Of a stretch of 38,775 bases of DNA, positions 1 through 8,395 are shown in pieces. This DNA comes from a virus: IMG/VR virus record IMGVR_UViG_3300045950_000166, positions 1-38,775 of that record. The stretch is one strand, 5' to 3'. The notes beneath the pieces were generated by a model. That model was not told where the DNA came from and searched no databases. It saw only the letters and a program-made list of their open reading frames with translations. Positions within the stretch are counted from its first letter, which is position 1, and the number at the start of each line of letters is the position of its first letter. A program made the position numbers and the translations under genes.

Positions 1-179
1 AACTCCGTGCGCGGATTGAGCGTCACGTCCGGCTCTCCCGGATCGCCGTCGCGCAGGATGACGAGACCGGATGCCGGCACCTTCTCGGGCAGCACTTCAT
101 TGCGACGCACGTTCGCGGCTAACGCGGTGTCGAGCGTCTGGAAGAGGGCTCCGAGGATGGCTTCACGGCGGCTGGACAC
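1..179 (-). CDS. Phage tail protein in the gpU position (5' part only)
   Basis: A GTG codon at 179 follows a GAGGAG-type ribosome binding site and opens a frame that stays open to the window edge (59 codons). It reads MSSRREAILGALFQTLDTAL, then a stretch with VILRDGDPGEP. Proteins with this start are common in rhizobial prophages, directly after the DUF6441/gpZ-like gene; they are sometimes labelled acyl-CoA transferase without biochemical support. By position in a lambda-like head-tail module it would be the tail terminator (gpU) equivalent. The 94 bases before it (180-273) contain no other convincing gene. The 3' part lies outside the window, so length and C-terminus are unknown. Confidence 0.6.
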   Translation of the reverse strand, partial: MSSRREAILGALFQTLDTALAANVRRNEVLPEKVPASGLVILRDGDPGEPDVTLNPRTE

Positions 180-273
180 TGGTTCTCCTCAGGCTTGCGG
201 GTAATGCAGGTGATCGCTCCGCACGCGGTGCGGCGCGCACATGCACCGGGATGCGAAGAAGGCGAAGACGGGG

Positions 274-921
274 CTACCGCCCGTCGACCCAGTTGCGGAC
301 GACCAGGCCGGGCAGCCGCTCCTGCCAACTGTTCGCTGCGGAGGCGACATCGAGCCGCTTCCTGAATGTGACCTGCGGCACCAGAATGAAGATCGGCACG
401 GTCACCAAGCCGCGCCCGCTGCGCACAGCGGCGGCACTGGCTCTGGCGTATCCGCCTCGCTTCCCCGTCCGCGCGCGCATGTTGTCGGCGACGAGCAGAG
501 ACGCAGCGTTGCGGCGGTAGACGAAGCGCAGCCGCTGCCCGGTACGCCGTTCCCATCCGCCGGGCGTAATCTTGCGGCCACCGTCGCCGAAGCGTCCGGC
601 AGCAGCGGTCGGAATGGCCAGGAAGAAACCCTTGGTCGACCGGATGGTCGCGCCGTCTTCGTAAATGCGAATGATGCCGGGCGCCTTCGACCAGACGAGC
701 CCCGCCGCCCGGATGCTGTTCTGGCCCTTGGGGAAGGTCTCGGACCGCCAGGTACGGGCCAGCTGAGGGCCGAGCCCCGCATTGGTGATCTGCGTTCTGA
801 GCTCGGTCTTGAGTCCCTCCGCCGCCTCACCGACACCGGCCGTGACAGCCTTTTCGGCCGCCTTGACCTCCTCGGCCATGATGCGACCAAGGTCACCGAT
901 GATGGTCGCGGACAGCCTCAT
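274..921 (-). CDS. DUF6441 family phage protein (gpZ-position minor tail / neck protein)
   Basis: 215 aa, starting MRLSATIIGDLGRIMAEEVK. The N-terminal third is a predicted amphipathic helix. It is followed by a conserved stretch with TWRSETFP, IRIYEDGATIRS and FLAIPT, and by a basic segment. This matches my memory of DUF6441, found in rhizobial lambda-like prophages between the head-tail joining protein and the gpU-like protein. That is where lambda has gpZ, which completes the tail end that joins the head. The ATG overlaps the stop of the preceding gene by 4 bases (ATGA), so translation is probably coupled. The structural role is inferred from position, not from a motif. Confidence 0.75.
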   Translation of the reverse strand: MRLSATIIGDLGRIMAEEVKAAEKAVTAGVGEAAEGLKTELRTQITNAGLGPQLARTWRSETFPKGQNSIRAAGLVWSKAPGIIRIYEDGATIRSTKGFFLAIPTAAAGRFGDGGRKITPGGWERRTGQRLRFVYRRNAASLLVADNMRARTGKRGGYARASAAAVRSGRGLVTVPIFILVPQVTFRKRLDVASAANSWQERLPGLVVRNWVDGR

Positions 922-1232
922 ACCGGTCTCAGCTCGACGGTCCAGACAAGGCGTTCGCTGTCGCGCACGGGCTCTCCCTGGACGACGTAAATCGCGCCGT
1001 CGATTTCAAAGACGTCTGCTTCCGCCAGGCTCGGGGCATCGTGCGTTCGCACATCGCCAATGACGCATTCGCTCCAGATGCGCGTCTCGCCGAAGCGCTC
1101 GACACGATCCGGCTGTCGCAAGACAATCCGGACGGTCACCGGCGCGCCCGTGCCGCCTGCCCGCCAGATGGCATCCCGCGCGAGATTGGGATCGGCGAAG
1201 AGGTCGTCGATCGCCTCTGCGAAGATGCTCAT
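918..1232 (-). CDS. Head-tail joining protein, lambda gpFII-like
   Basis: 104 aa, starting MSIFAEAIDDLFADPNLARD. The size, the beta-rich composition (VRIVLRQPDRVERFGE, VFEIDGAIYVVQGEP) and the position just after the major capsid gene fit the gpFII/phage attachment family. This family forms the collar surface to which the tail docks. Such proteins in rhizobial prophages are sometimes labelled 'ATP-binding sugar transporter', which is not supported by any motif here. The gene starts 3 bases after the gpE stop and overlaps the DUF6441 start by 4 bases, as expected for a coupled structural operon. Confidence 0.75.
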   Translation of the reverse strand: MSIFAEAIDDLFADPNLARDAIWRAGGTGAPVTVRIVLRQPDRVERFGETRIWSECVIGDVRTHDAPSLAEADVFEIDGAIYVVQGEPVRDSERLVWTVELRPV

Positions 1233-1234
1233 GC

Positions 1235-2257
1235 TCAGTTGCTGGAGAAGATGCGCACGGCGAGACGCGGCCGCTTGTTGATCGGCAGGATCGATGCCTC
1301 GGTCTTGACCTCGATGGCGCTGCCGTCAGGTCGCGCGATCTGCCGCGCGTAGATCGGAAGTCCGACCGTGTTGACCGTCTCGATCAGGTTCGCCGGCGCG
1401 CCGTGGGTGACGAAGGTGTCGAGGGTGCCGAGCGGAAAGGCGATGCCCTCGCCGGCCGGGATCAGCGTCTCGGTGGCGCCTGTCGAGAGCGTGACGGTGG
1501 CGTTGTACTCCTCGAACAGGATGCCGGCGAAGGGAAAGCGCCGGCGGGTGTCCTCGCGCAGCGGCTGCGCCCCGGTCGAGGAAAAGTACTTGTAGGCCTC
1601 CTCGACCTTGGCATGACCGATCAGCTTGTCGAAGAACTCAGGGCTGACGAGAGCGAGCACACCGGTCATGGTCTCGCCCTTGAGCTCGGTCTCGACTTTG
1701 CGCAGAACGTCGCGCACCTTGCCCTGGACCTGGGTGCCGGCGGTGCCGAGCACGAAGTCCGTCTCCAGTTGCGTGAGGCCGAACTCGGTGAAGTAGTTGT
1801 AGAGCGTGGTGCCGGCGCCGTCCTTGACGATGCCGCGCAGCGCGTTGACCTCCATGTACTCGCGCGTCTGGGCGTGTTTGACCCGCATGCGGGTGAGCTT
1901 GCGCTCCATCACGGTGGCGAGCGGATCGGCGGCGTCTGCGACGCCGAAGCCGCGCACGCCCTGGATGTCCTGGGGCGTGATCACGTCGTCGTGGGGGATC
2001 CACGGCACCGTGAAGGAGCGCATGGAGCGCGTGTCGCGGTTGGCGACGGTGGCTGGGCCGCCGAGCGGCACGGTGGGGAGGAGGTTCAGCACACCCTCGG
2101 CCTGCTCGATGACGACGGAGCGCTGGGTCACGCCGTCGAAGCGGAAGAGGCCCATCTGCCCGAGCCGGGTATAGACGTTGGGCAGGATGTTGATGGCCTG
2201 GGTCATCTCGGCGAGCGAGTAGCCGCCCGCGTCGAACGGATTGATCATGGCGACCAT
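1235..2257 (-). CDS. Major capsid protein, lambda gpE family
   Basis: 340 aa, within the usual length of the gpE family (about 340 aa in lambda). The N-terminus MINPFDAGGYSLAEMTQAIN, the central EYMEVNALRGIVKDG and the C-terminal PRLAVRIF are typical of alphaproteobacterial gpE-like coat proteins. It forms the hexamers and pentamers of the icosahedral shell and is stabilised by the gpD decoration protein encoded next to it. The chosen ATG at 2257 has an AAGGAG site ten bases upstream; an in-frame ATG three codons later is possible. A terminator-like hairpin lies between it and the gpD gene upstream. Confidence 0.93.
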   Translation of the reverse strand: MVAMINPFDAGGYSLAEMTQAINILPNVYTRLGQMGLFRFDGVTQRSVVIEQAEGVLNLLPTVPLGGPATVANRDTRSMRSFTVPWIPHDDVITPQDIQGVRGFGVADAADPLATVMERKLTRMRVKHAQTREYMEVNALRGIVKDGAGTTLYNYFTEFGLTQLETDFVLGTAGTQVQGKVRDVLRKVETELKGETMTGVLALVSPEFFDKLIGHAKVEEAYKYFSSTGAQPLREDTRRRFPFAGILFEEYNATVTLSTGATETLIPAGEGIAFPLGTLDTFVTHGAPANLIETVNTVGLPIYARQIARPDGSAIEVKTEASILPINKRPRLAVRIFSSN

Positions 2258-2290
2258 GATGTCGAGTCTCCTTGGGATGGAACGGGCATG

Positions 2291-2322
2291 AAAAAGGCCC
2301 CGAAGGCGGACGCCTCGGAGCC
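2291..2322 (-). terminator. Terminator-like hairpin between gpD and gpE genes
   Basis: Read on the minus strand, GGCTCCGAGG pairs with CCTTCGGGGCC (ten pairs including G-U wobbles) around a short loop, and five T residues follow. This is the form of a Rho-independent terminator, yet it sits inside the structural operon, between the decoration and coat genes. It may be a partial terminator or an mRNA-stabilising 3' end that sets the expression ratio of the two abundant proteins. Confidence 0.7.
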
Positions 2323-2351
2323 GGTGACGGGTTGGGTCTGACGAGCGTGGA

Positions 2352-2741
2352 TCAGGCGGTGTCGCGTGGCACGATGCCGGCAGAGCTCAGCTCGGCGTGC
2401 TTGACGGCCGTCTTGGCCGCGTCATCGACGGAGGCGTCGAAGACGAGCGCCGCCTTGGAGACGATCGCCGGGCCGCGGGCAACCACGAGGCCGGTCCTAT
2501 CGCCGGCCGTCGCGTCGACCGCCTCGATCAGGACGGCCGTTGCGACCTCCGCACCCTCGTCTCCGAGAACCTCGGCGTTCGGCGACAGGCGGTACTTGCC
2601 CGACGCGGTGATCCGGCCGAGGGCGGATCCGAGCGCGTAGTTCGTGCCAGCCTTGAGGGTCACAGCCTCGCGGCAGTAGCTCGCATTGAGCTCGTATTTG
2701 AGCAGGTCGCCGAGGGTCGGCGACATGGTGAGAACGGTCAT
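2352..2741 (-). CDS. Head decoration protein, lambda gpD family
   Basis: 129 aa, starting MTVLTMSPTLGDLLKYELNA. The pattern of an N-terminal arm, then YCREAVTLKAGTNYALGSALG, a central VLIEAVDATAGD and RGPAIVSKAALVFDASV, is characteristic of bacteriophage lambda head decoration proteins (HDPD). These bind as trimers at the threefold sites of the expanded capsid and stabilise the packaged head. It lies between the prohead protease/scaffold gene and the gpE gene, the lambda C-Nu3-D-E order. An AGGAGG-type site precedes the ATG. Confidence 0.9.
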   Translation of the reverse strand: MTVLTMSPTLGDLLKYELNASYCREAVTLKAGTNYALGSALGRITASGKYRLSPNAEVLGDEGAEVATAVLIEAVDATAGDRTGLVVARGPAIVSKAALVFDASVDDAAKTAVKHAELSSAGIVPRDTA

Positions 2742-2758
2742 GATGATCCTCCTTGTCG

Positions 2759-3178
2759 TCAGCTGCGGTTTGCCGAGGCGCGCTCACGCGCACGACGCAC
2801 GATGGGGCTTTCGCCGCTGTTCGAGGCCGGCGAGCCGGCCAGTGACGGCGCCACGGCGACGACAGAGCTCGCCTCGGCGCGTGCCGCGAGGGCGTCGAGG
2901 ATGGAGCTTCGCAGCGCATGCGGCGCCACCCCCTTCGCCATGGCGTCGGCGGCGTCGATGGCGACGCCCAGCCGGGCGCCTTGGGCGGCGATGGCGGCGA
3001 TCTCCGCATATTCGGCGCGCAGCCGCTCGGCCGTTTGATCGGTCTGCGCCTCCGTCGCCTCCGGCGGCGCGGCGGGCGCCGCTGGTTGCGGCGTTCCGAG
3101 AGTTTCCGGATCGGACGCGTTCGTCTCTTCGACAGCCGCGTCTTCGGCAGCCGGGTTGAGGTCGGGTTCTACTGTCAT
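2759..3178 (-). CDS. Probable nested scaffold protein (lambda Nu3-like internal start)
   Basis: An in-frame ATG at 3178 inside the protease gene is preceded, at eight to nine bases, by a perfect AAGGAG site (CAAGGAGAAAGACCGCA before ATG). It would give a 139-aa protein starting MTVEPDLNPAAEDAAVEE with an acidic, Pro/Ala-rich head and a helical tail. Lambda makes its Nu3 scaffold in this way from within gene C. The strong internal ribosome site is seen directly; that it is used is inference from the lambda precedent. Confidence 0.6.
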   Translation of the reverse strand: MTVEPDLNPAAEDAAVEETNASDPETLGTPQPAAPAAPPEATEAQTDQTAERLRAEYAEIAAIAAQGARLGVAIDAADAMAKGVAPHALRSSILDALAARAEASSVVAVAPSLAGSPASNSGESPIVRRARERASANRS

Positions 3179-4075
3179 TGCGGTCTTTCTCCTTGAAGGT
3201 TGATGAGCGCGGGCACGTTGCGATGCGCCCGCAATGAGGCGTGGCGGGTCCAGCGCCCTGGCGAGATCCACAAGAGCGAGATCGACAGTGCCGAGCTTGT
3301 CGGCGAGGCCGGCGTCTATGCCGCGCTGACCCCGATAGATCGCGGCTTCGGTGGCGCGCACGGCGTCGGGACTCATGTTCCGATTGCGCGCCACCAGGGT
3401 GACGAGGTCGGCATGGAGCGCGTCGACATCCGCCTGGATCGCCGACAACGCCGTATCCGAGAGCGGCTCGTGGGCATTGCCCTCGATCTTGCGGTCGCCC
3501 GCGTGAACGAGCGTCCATTTGAGGCCGGCCATGACGTCGGCGACGCTCTCGTCGACATGGATGGCGACGACACCAATGGATCCGACCTCCGCCGTACGGG
3601 TGACGTAAAGGCGGTCCGCCACACTGGCGATGGCAAAGGCAGCCGACAGCGCGCTTTCGCTCGCGACAGCCCAGAGCGGCTTCTGCGCGGCTTCGCGCAA
3701 CGACACGAGGCGATCGACCAGGTCGAAGAGACCGCCGACCTCACCGCCTGGCGAGTCGATCTCCAACAACACGGCCCGCACAGAAGGATCGGCCAGCGCG
3801 GCTTCCACGGCGGAGGCGATCTCGCCATAGTCGCTGGCGCCCAGAAGACTGGTGAGCCAGTCGCCACGCGTCACCAACGGTCCGAGGATCGGCACCACGG
3901 CGATGCCGGGACCGGTAACGGAATGGCTCGCCACCGGCGGCGCATCGCGGGCCGGAAGCATGGCCTGGCGTGTATCGAGCATTGGGCCGGCGGCGAGCAG
4001 GCCGTCGAGCGCTCGCGGGGCGATCGCCAAGGGCCGGCCGCCGAGCCGGGTGAGCGGCGGATTCAATCGCGTCAT
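2759..4075 (-). CDS. Prohead protease, S49 family (lambda gpC-like), with C-terminal scaffold region
   Basis: 438 aa from the ATG at 4075, chosen because a GAGG site lies five bases upstream and the portal gene ends eight bases earlier. Residues 55-200 carry the S49/ClpP-type fold: EIDSPGGEVGG near 105, a candidate nucleophile Ser at about 144 in SALSAAFAIAS, GSIGVV at 165-170, and a candidate catalytic Lys at about 196 in AGDRKIEG. The C-terminal 140 residues are rich in Ala, Pro and Glu, then helical, like a scaffold domain. In lambda, gpC and the nested Nu3 share such a gene. The protease cleaves scaffold and portal during capsid maturation. The exact catalytic residues are inferred from motif spacing. 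Confidence 0.88.
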   Translation of the reverse strand: MTRLNPPLTRLGGRPLAIAPRALDGLLAAGPMLDTRQAMLPARDAPPVASHSVTGPGIAVVPILGPLVTRGDWLTSLLGASDYGEIASAVEAALADPSVRAVLLEIDSPGGEVGGLFDLVDRLVSLREAAQKPLWAVASESALSAAFAIASVADRLYVTRTAEVGSIGVVAIHVDESVADVMAGLKWTLVHAGDRKIEGNAHEPLSDTALSAIQADVDALHADLVTLVARNRNMSPDAVRATEAAIYRGQRGIDAGLADKLGTVDLALVDLARALDPPRLIAGASQRARAHQPSRRKTAMTVEPDLNPAAEDAAVEETNASDPETLGTPQPAAPAAPPEATEAQTDQTAERLRAEYAEIAAIAAQGARLGVAIDAADAMAKGVAPHALRSSILDALAARAEASSVVAVAPSLAGSPASNSGESPIVRRARERASANRS

Positions 4076-4082
4076 GGAAACC

Positions 4083-5561
4083 TCAATCGGCGGCGACGTT
4101 CGCCTGGTTGTCCGCTGGTGCTGCCTCTTGAGCATCGGTCAGCAGCCTCGGGTCGGATGAGGCGCTGCCGAAGGTGAGGCCAAGCTGACGCTCTCGCGCA
4201 CGGTCCGCAGCAATCTCGGCATCGACCTGATCGGCGTCATAGCCGCGCTCGGCGAGCGCCTGCGTCCGGCTCTTCAGCCCCGCCTCGATCTGTTCGATCT
4301 CGGCGCGCGCGTCCTTCAGCGGGTCGACCCAGTCCCATTTGGGCGGCAGCCAGGAACAGCCGAGAAAAACGCGCCTCTGCTGTTCGTAATCGGGCAAGGC
4401 AATCGCGCCCGCCATGACCGCCGTATCGAGCCATCGCGCCCAGACCCGTCGACAGATTTGCCAGACCATGACCGAGTGCTGGTAGGCCTCGATGCGGCGG
4501 CGAAACTCAAGGAGCGCGAGCCGCGAGTTCGAGTAGTTCGCCTTCAGCATGTCGTTCGACAGATACGCATACGGAATGCCGAGCGCCGCCGAGACCTGCA
4601 GCAGCGTGCGGTATTGGAACGGTTCGTAGGTCTGGCCGACATCGGCCGGCGCCGAGGTCTGCACTTCCTCGCCCGGCTCCAGCATGACGATCTGGCCGGG
4701 CTGCAGGTCCATCGTTCTTTCGCCGCCTTCGTCGCTCTCCGCGACGTCGAAGGGCTCCGCAGGCGCCGGCGTGGTGATGAACAGTGCATGCATCGCCGCG
4801 ACCTTCTTCCGGTCGAGCTCCGCATCGTCGTACTGATCGAGCAGGAACAGCTTCACGATACCCGGCGCGAAGCGGGAAATCCCGCGCAACTGCCCCGCAT
4901 CGACCGGATCGATGACGTGGATGACCTCGGACGCCGGCACCCGCACCGTCTCGCCCGTAAGGCCCGGATCGGTCACGTCGCCGGGATGGCGGCGCAGGAA
5001 GTGGTAGGCCATGCGCCTGCCGATCCGGTCGAACTCGATACCTTGGCGAATGACGTTGCCGCCGGGAAGCTGCTCGTTGCGGGTGAGCGGCAGCATCTCG
5101 GAGGGGATCATCTGCAGCTGCAGCGGCACCATGAGCCCGTCCTCGGGCCGGCGCGGACGGAAGCGGAAGAACACCTCGCCGGCAATGAATACCTCGCGCG
5201 CGGCGCGCCGCTGCTGACCATAGAAATCGGTAAAGCCTTCGGCGTCGCTGTCGTCGGTCCAGTCGAGCCAGAGGCGCTGCACGCGCGCCTTAAGATCGGC
5301 ATCGGCGATCAGGGACGACGGCTTGATGCCGTCGCCAACCACATTGCCGGCCCAGCTCTCGATCGCGTTCGCCGCATAGCCGTTGTTGCGCACGAGCCAG
5401 CGGGCGCGCGCGGTGATGTCGGCGCCGGCTGCCGCGATCAGCGTGTTGAGATGCGCCCGGCTCGGCTGGAAGTGCCGCAGCCTTCGGCTTCCCTGTCCCG
5501 CTTCAAAGCCGCCCACCAGAGCGCCGATGCGGCGGCGCCACCGTGTGATCGATTCCAGCAC
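4083..5561 (-). CDS. Phage portal protein, lambda gpB family
   Basis: 492 aa. The N-terminal region contains RARWLVRNNGYAANAIESW, then WTDDSDAEGFTDFYGQQR and EVFIAGEVFFRFRPR. The C-terminal half contains IPYAYLSNDMLKANYSNSRLALLEFRR (split here as two adjacent stretches). Together these are the hallmarks of lambda-type portals. The dodecameric portal forms the DNA entry channel at one capsid vertex and contacts the terminase and the gpW/gpFII connectors. It begins four bases after the gpW stop and is followed closely by the prohead protease. The acidic, Asn-rich extreme C-terminus is probably flexible. Confidence 0.93.
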   Translation of the reverse strand: MLESITRWRRRIGALVGGFEAGQGSRRLRHFQPSRAHLNTLIAAAGADITARARWLVRNNGYAANAIESWAGNVVGDGIKPSSLIADADLKARVQRLWLDWTDDSDAEGFTDFYGQQRRAAREVFIAGEVFFRFRPRRPEDGLMVPLQLQMIPSEMLPLTRNEQLPGGNVIRQGIEFDRIGRRMAYHFLRRHPGDVTDPGLTGETVRVPASEVIHVIDPVDAGQLRGISRFAPGIVKLFLLDQYDDAELDRKKVAAMHALFITTPAPAEPFDVAESDEGGERTMDLQPGQIVMLEPGEEVQTSAPADVGQTYEPFQYRTLLQVSAALGIPYAYLSNDMLKANYSNSRLALLEFRRRIEAYQHSVMVWQICRRVWARWLDTAVMAGAIALPDYEQQRRVFLGCSWLPPKWDWVDPLKDARAEIEQIEAGLKSRTQALAERGYDADQVDAEIAADRARERQLGLTFGSASSDPRLLTDAQEAAPADNQANVAAD

Positions 5562-5564
5562 GGG

Positions 5565-5777
5565 TCAGAGCCCCTTGCTTGCCGTCGTGCGAACGATGCG
5601 ACGGCGCGCGCCGGTTTGCTCCTCGGCGATCCGCCGTTCGAGGTCACCGAGGGCGGCCGCCATTTCGGCATCGCTCGCATAGGTGATGCGGCGCCCCTCG
5701 ACCTCGACGGTACGCACGCCGCGCCATCGGGCTGCGAGCAGCGCATCGCGGCGCGCGATCATGTCCTCAAGCGTCAT
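5565..5777 (-). CDS. Head-tail joining protein, gpW family
   Basis: 70 aa, starting MTLEDMIARRDALLAARWRG. The two-helix layout with a short beta hairpin (VRTVEVEGRRITYASDAEM) and the length (lambda gpW is 68 aa) match the gpW family. gpW monomers stop the portal channel after packaging and provide part of the tail-docking surface. The position between large terminase and portal is the canonical one. The start is only about ten bases downstream of the terminase stop. Confidence 0.85.
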   Translation of the reverse strand: MTLEDMIARRDALLAARWRGVRTVEVEGRRITYASDAEMAAALGDLERRIAEEQTGARRRIVRTTASKGL

Positions 5778-5787
5778 GGTCTTGGTC

Positions 5788-7764
5788 TCAACTCAGATAG
5801 CTGGGCGTGAACACCCGTCGGCCGCGCCGGGCTGGTGCTCGGCGCACCAGACCCGCGGAGGCGATCTCTGGCGTGCCGGGGTCAGAGGCCGTCGTCTCTG
5901 GCGCCGCTGTGTCGCGTGGATCGAGCGAGCCGACCTGGCGTTCGAGATCACGCCATTTCTCCTCGCCCCAGCGGTCGGCGCCGGCGATCCAGGCGGCGGC
6001 ACGGGCATAGACCCGGCAATCCAGCGCCTCGTTACGCTCGCGCAGCTTCTGCCATTCGAGCCGCTGAAACCCGCGCCTGGTCTTCACAGTCACCAGCTGC
6101 TCGGCGACGAACTGCTTGCACCACTCGCTGTCGGCCCAAGCCGGCAGGTGGATGGTCCCTGCGGGGAAGCGCGCGCCTCCGGCACGCTCCTCGTCGGTCG
6201 GCCGTTCGAGCCGGAGGTAGCGATAGGTCTCGGCCTTGAAAGTCGAGACCGCGACCGACCATAGCCGCGCGCCGCGCCGCAGTCGCTTGCCGCCGGCGGT
6301 CGCATCGACATAGGTCGGCCCGGAGACCGGGCTCGCCCGATTGAAACCCTCGACACCCTTGACCGGCGCCACCTGCGCGAAGCCGGCGCGCCGGGCCCAG
6401 CCGTAGACCGACGGCGCCTCGAAGCCGGTGTCGATCGCGAGGCGCGACAGGCCCATCGCCACCCCAGAGGCGTGCGGCCAGTTGCGGCCCAAGAGACCGT
6501 CCAACGCGGACCATGCTGCGGCATGTTCGGGGCCGCCCTCGATGACGATATGGTCGACGAGCCAGCTCTCCAGCCCGCGCCCCCATGCCCAGACATCGAC
6601 CTCGATGCGATCCTTCTGGACGTCGGCGCCGGCGGTGAGAAACAAGCCGCCCATCGGCACCGTGCCGGCCGGCCAACTCTCCCTGCGATCGTAGAGTCGC
6701 TGCCAGTCCGGCGCTTCGCCCGTCTCGACCCATGTCTCGCCCAGCGATGTATTGACGAAGGTCTTCATCGCCTCGTCGCCGTGATCCTTCGCCGACAGAA
6801 AGGTGCGCACCATGGCTTCCAGGCGGACCCAGGAAGAATAGACCTCGTTCAGGTGAAAGCCGGCGATGCCGTCGAACGGGGCCTCGGCCCGCCATTCGCC
6901 CCTGCGCACGGCGGCCCAGCGTTCGGCGTCGCTCCAATGCGCGCCGCAATGGCGGCATTGGTATCGCGCGGTCTCCGGCCGGTGGGCGCCGTCCGCCTCG
7001 CGGTCCCAGCGAACCTGCTCCCAGACCAGCGTCTGATGCTCGCCGCATTCTGGGCACGGCACGAAGAAGCGGCGCCTGTCGCTTTCGGCATAGGCGGTCT
7101 CGATCCGGCTCGCGCCACGGATGGTCGGCGTCGAGACCAGGACGATCTTGCGGTTCCAGAAGGTGACGGTCCGCTTCTTCGCCAGATTGACCGGATCGCC
7201 CTCGGCGCCGGCGCTGAACGGATAGCGGTCGACCTCGTCGCACAGGAGGATGCGGATCGGCCGGCTGGCCAGGCCCGAGGGTGCATTGGCGCCAACGATG
7301 GTCAGATGCCCGCCGGGAAACTTCTTGTGCAGAATCTTGTTCGAACCGTCCCGCGATTTCGGATCCGAGATGCGCCCATGCAGACAGGGCGTATCGCGCG
7401 CCATCGGCGAGAAACGGTCCTTCGACCAGGTCTCCGCATCGCGTTCCGTCGGCATCACCACCATCACCGGCGCCGGGTCCTGGTCGATGTGGAATGCAAC
7501 GGTGTTGAGCAGCACCTCCGTCTTGCCGGTCTGGCTCGACGACATCACGACGACGCTTTCGACCGCCGGATCGGAGATCGCGTCCATGATGCCGCGCTGG
7601 TAGATGGCCCGCTCGGTGCGCCAGCGGCCGGGCTCGGCGCTGGCTTCGGAACTCAGGCGGCGCTTGGCGTCGGCCCACTCACTGATCGTTAGGGTCGGCG
7701 GCGGCGCCAGGATCGTCAGCGCCTTGCGCGTCGCCTGCGCCAGCCGCGCCGGCCCCTTCAGCAT
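5788..7764 (-). CDS. Terminase large subunit, GpA family
   Basis: 658 aa from the ATG at 7764 (MLKGPARLAQATRKAL). Upstream in-frame codons run antisense-like inside the small terminase gene and are excluded, though the start remains a choice. A GpA-type Walker A, SSSQTGKTE, is at residues 75-83. The Walker B-like ILLCDEVDRYP has Asp/Glu at 176-177. A zinc-knuckle region (CPECG ... CRHCGAHW) lies near 230-270, and the nuclease half begins around 380 (LFLTAGADVQKDRIEVD). The enzyme pumps DNA into the prohead with ATP and cuts the concatemer at cos sites. The gene overlaps the small subunit gene by about 86 bases, more than its neighbours. Confidence 0.92.
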   Translation of the reverse strand: MLKGPARLAQATRKALTILAPPPTLTISEWADAKRRLSSEASAEPGRWRTERAIYQRGIMDAISDPAVESVVVMSSSQTGKTEVLLNTVAFHIDQDPAPVMVVMPTERDAETWSKDRFSPMARDTPCLHGRISDPKSRDGSNKILHKKFPGGHLTIVGANAPSGLASRPIRILLCDEVDRYPFSAGAEGDPVNLAKKRTVTFWNRKIVLVSTPTIRGASRIETAYAESDRRRFFVPCPECGEHQTLVWEQVRWDREADGAHRPETARYQCRHCGAHWSDAERWAAVRRGEWRAEAPFDGIAGFHLNEVYSSWVRLEAMVRTFLSAKDHGDEAMKTFVNTSLGETWVETGEAPDWQRLYDRRESWPAGTVPMGGLFLTAGADVQKDRIEVDVWAWGRGLESWLVDHIVIEGGPEHAAAWSALDGLLGRNWPHASGVAMGLSRLAIDTGFEAPSVYGWARRAGFAQVAPVKGVEGFNRASPVSGPTYVDATAGGKRLRRGARLWSVAVSTFKAETYRYLRLERPTDEERAGGARFPAGTIHLPAWADSEWCKQFVAEQLVTVKTRRGFQRLEWQKLRERNEALDCRVYARAAAWIAGADRWGEEKWRDLERQVGSLDPRDTAAPETTASDPGTPEIASAGLVRRAPARRGRRVFTPSYLS

Positions 7765-8248
7765 CAACGGCGATGGTCGGGAGGCTGGCGAGTTCCGCGA
7801 GCGCTTCGGTGATCGCGTCGCGGATCTGCGCGCGCGTGCCGGCAATGGTGGACTCCTCATGGACCAGCGGCGCCAGCCTGTCGGGCAGGACCAGCAAACG
7901 TGCGCGCAGGCGGGCCAGCACGGCGATCCACGCCTCCTCGACCTGAGCGGCCGGCAAGAGGTCGCCGCGCCGGACAGCTGCGTCCATTTCGGCGAGATCG
8001 GCCTTGGCCTTGATCAGCCGGGCGCGCTCCACACCGAAATCCGCGGCGCCCGTCTGCGACCGCGTCGCCAGCTCGCGCAGGTAGCGCACATAGCCGCGCA
8101 CCGTGCCGACGAGGTCGTAGCGCCCGCGTTCGGGGCCGGTGCGAGCTGACGCTGGGATGATCCCGTCGCGCGCCAGCTGCTGGACCCGCCTCTCGGTCAG
8201 GTCCAGGAGCCGGGCGATGACCGCGATCGGTTGGGTATTGGTCGCCAT
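7679..8248 (-). CDS. Terminase small subunit, Nu1-like DNA packaging protein
   Basis: 189 aa, starting MATNTQPIAVIARLLDLTER. Residues 8-30 form a MerR/Nu1-type winged helix-turn-helix (IARLLDLTERRVQQLARDGI). It is followed by a long helical segment (ARLIKAKADLAEMDAAVRRGDLLPAAQVEEAW) typical of Nu1-type small terminases. The last 30 residues are Ala/Gly/Asp-rich and probably disordered. It recognises the packaging (cos) site and recruits the large subunit encoded next. It is the first gene of the late minus-strand module; the plus-strand genes diverge from it across a 147-bp intergenic region. Confidence 0.8.
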   Translation of the reverse strand: MATNTQPIAVIARLLDLTERRVQQLARDGIIPASARTGPERGRYDLVGTVRGYVRYLRELATRSQTGAADFGVERARLIKAKADLAEMDAAVRRGDLLPAAQVEEAWIAVLARLRARLLVLPDRLAPLVHEESTIAGTRAQIRDAITEALAELASLPTIAVDAEGAGAAGAGDAQGADDPGAAADPNDQ

Positions 8249-8395
8249 GAACGGGGGCCGCTCCCGGGCAAGATCAGGTCATGTCGGGAGCCCCGCCATC
8301 ACTGCAGAAAAAGCAATGAAATGATGCACTTATCGACTTGATGAGGGTGCCGATCAGAGCCTGTATGGGGTCACCATCAAGCGCTGGAGACCGCC
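8249..8395. other. Divergent intergenic region between packaging genes and small plus-strand genes
   Basis: This 147-bp region separates the minus-strand terminase operon from the plus-strand 73-aa gene and must contain start signals for one or both. A weak TTGATG at 8338-8343 lies 17 bases before CTGTAT, a poor -35/-10 match toward the plus strand. In a lambda-like phage the cos site is usually near the small terminase gene, but I cannot identify it by eye. Confidence 0.3.

Noticed and set aside
4458-5810. 450-codon open frame on the plus strand opposite the portal gene
   Set aside because: Antisense to a conserved portal; His/Arg/Asp-rich without domain structure.
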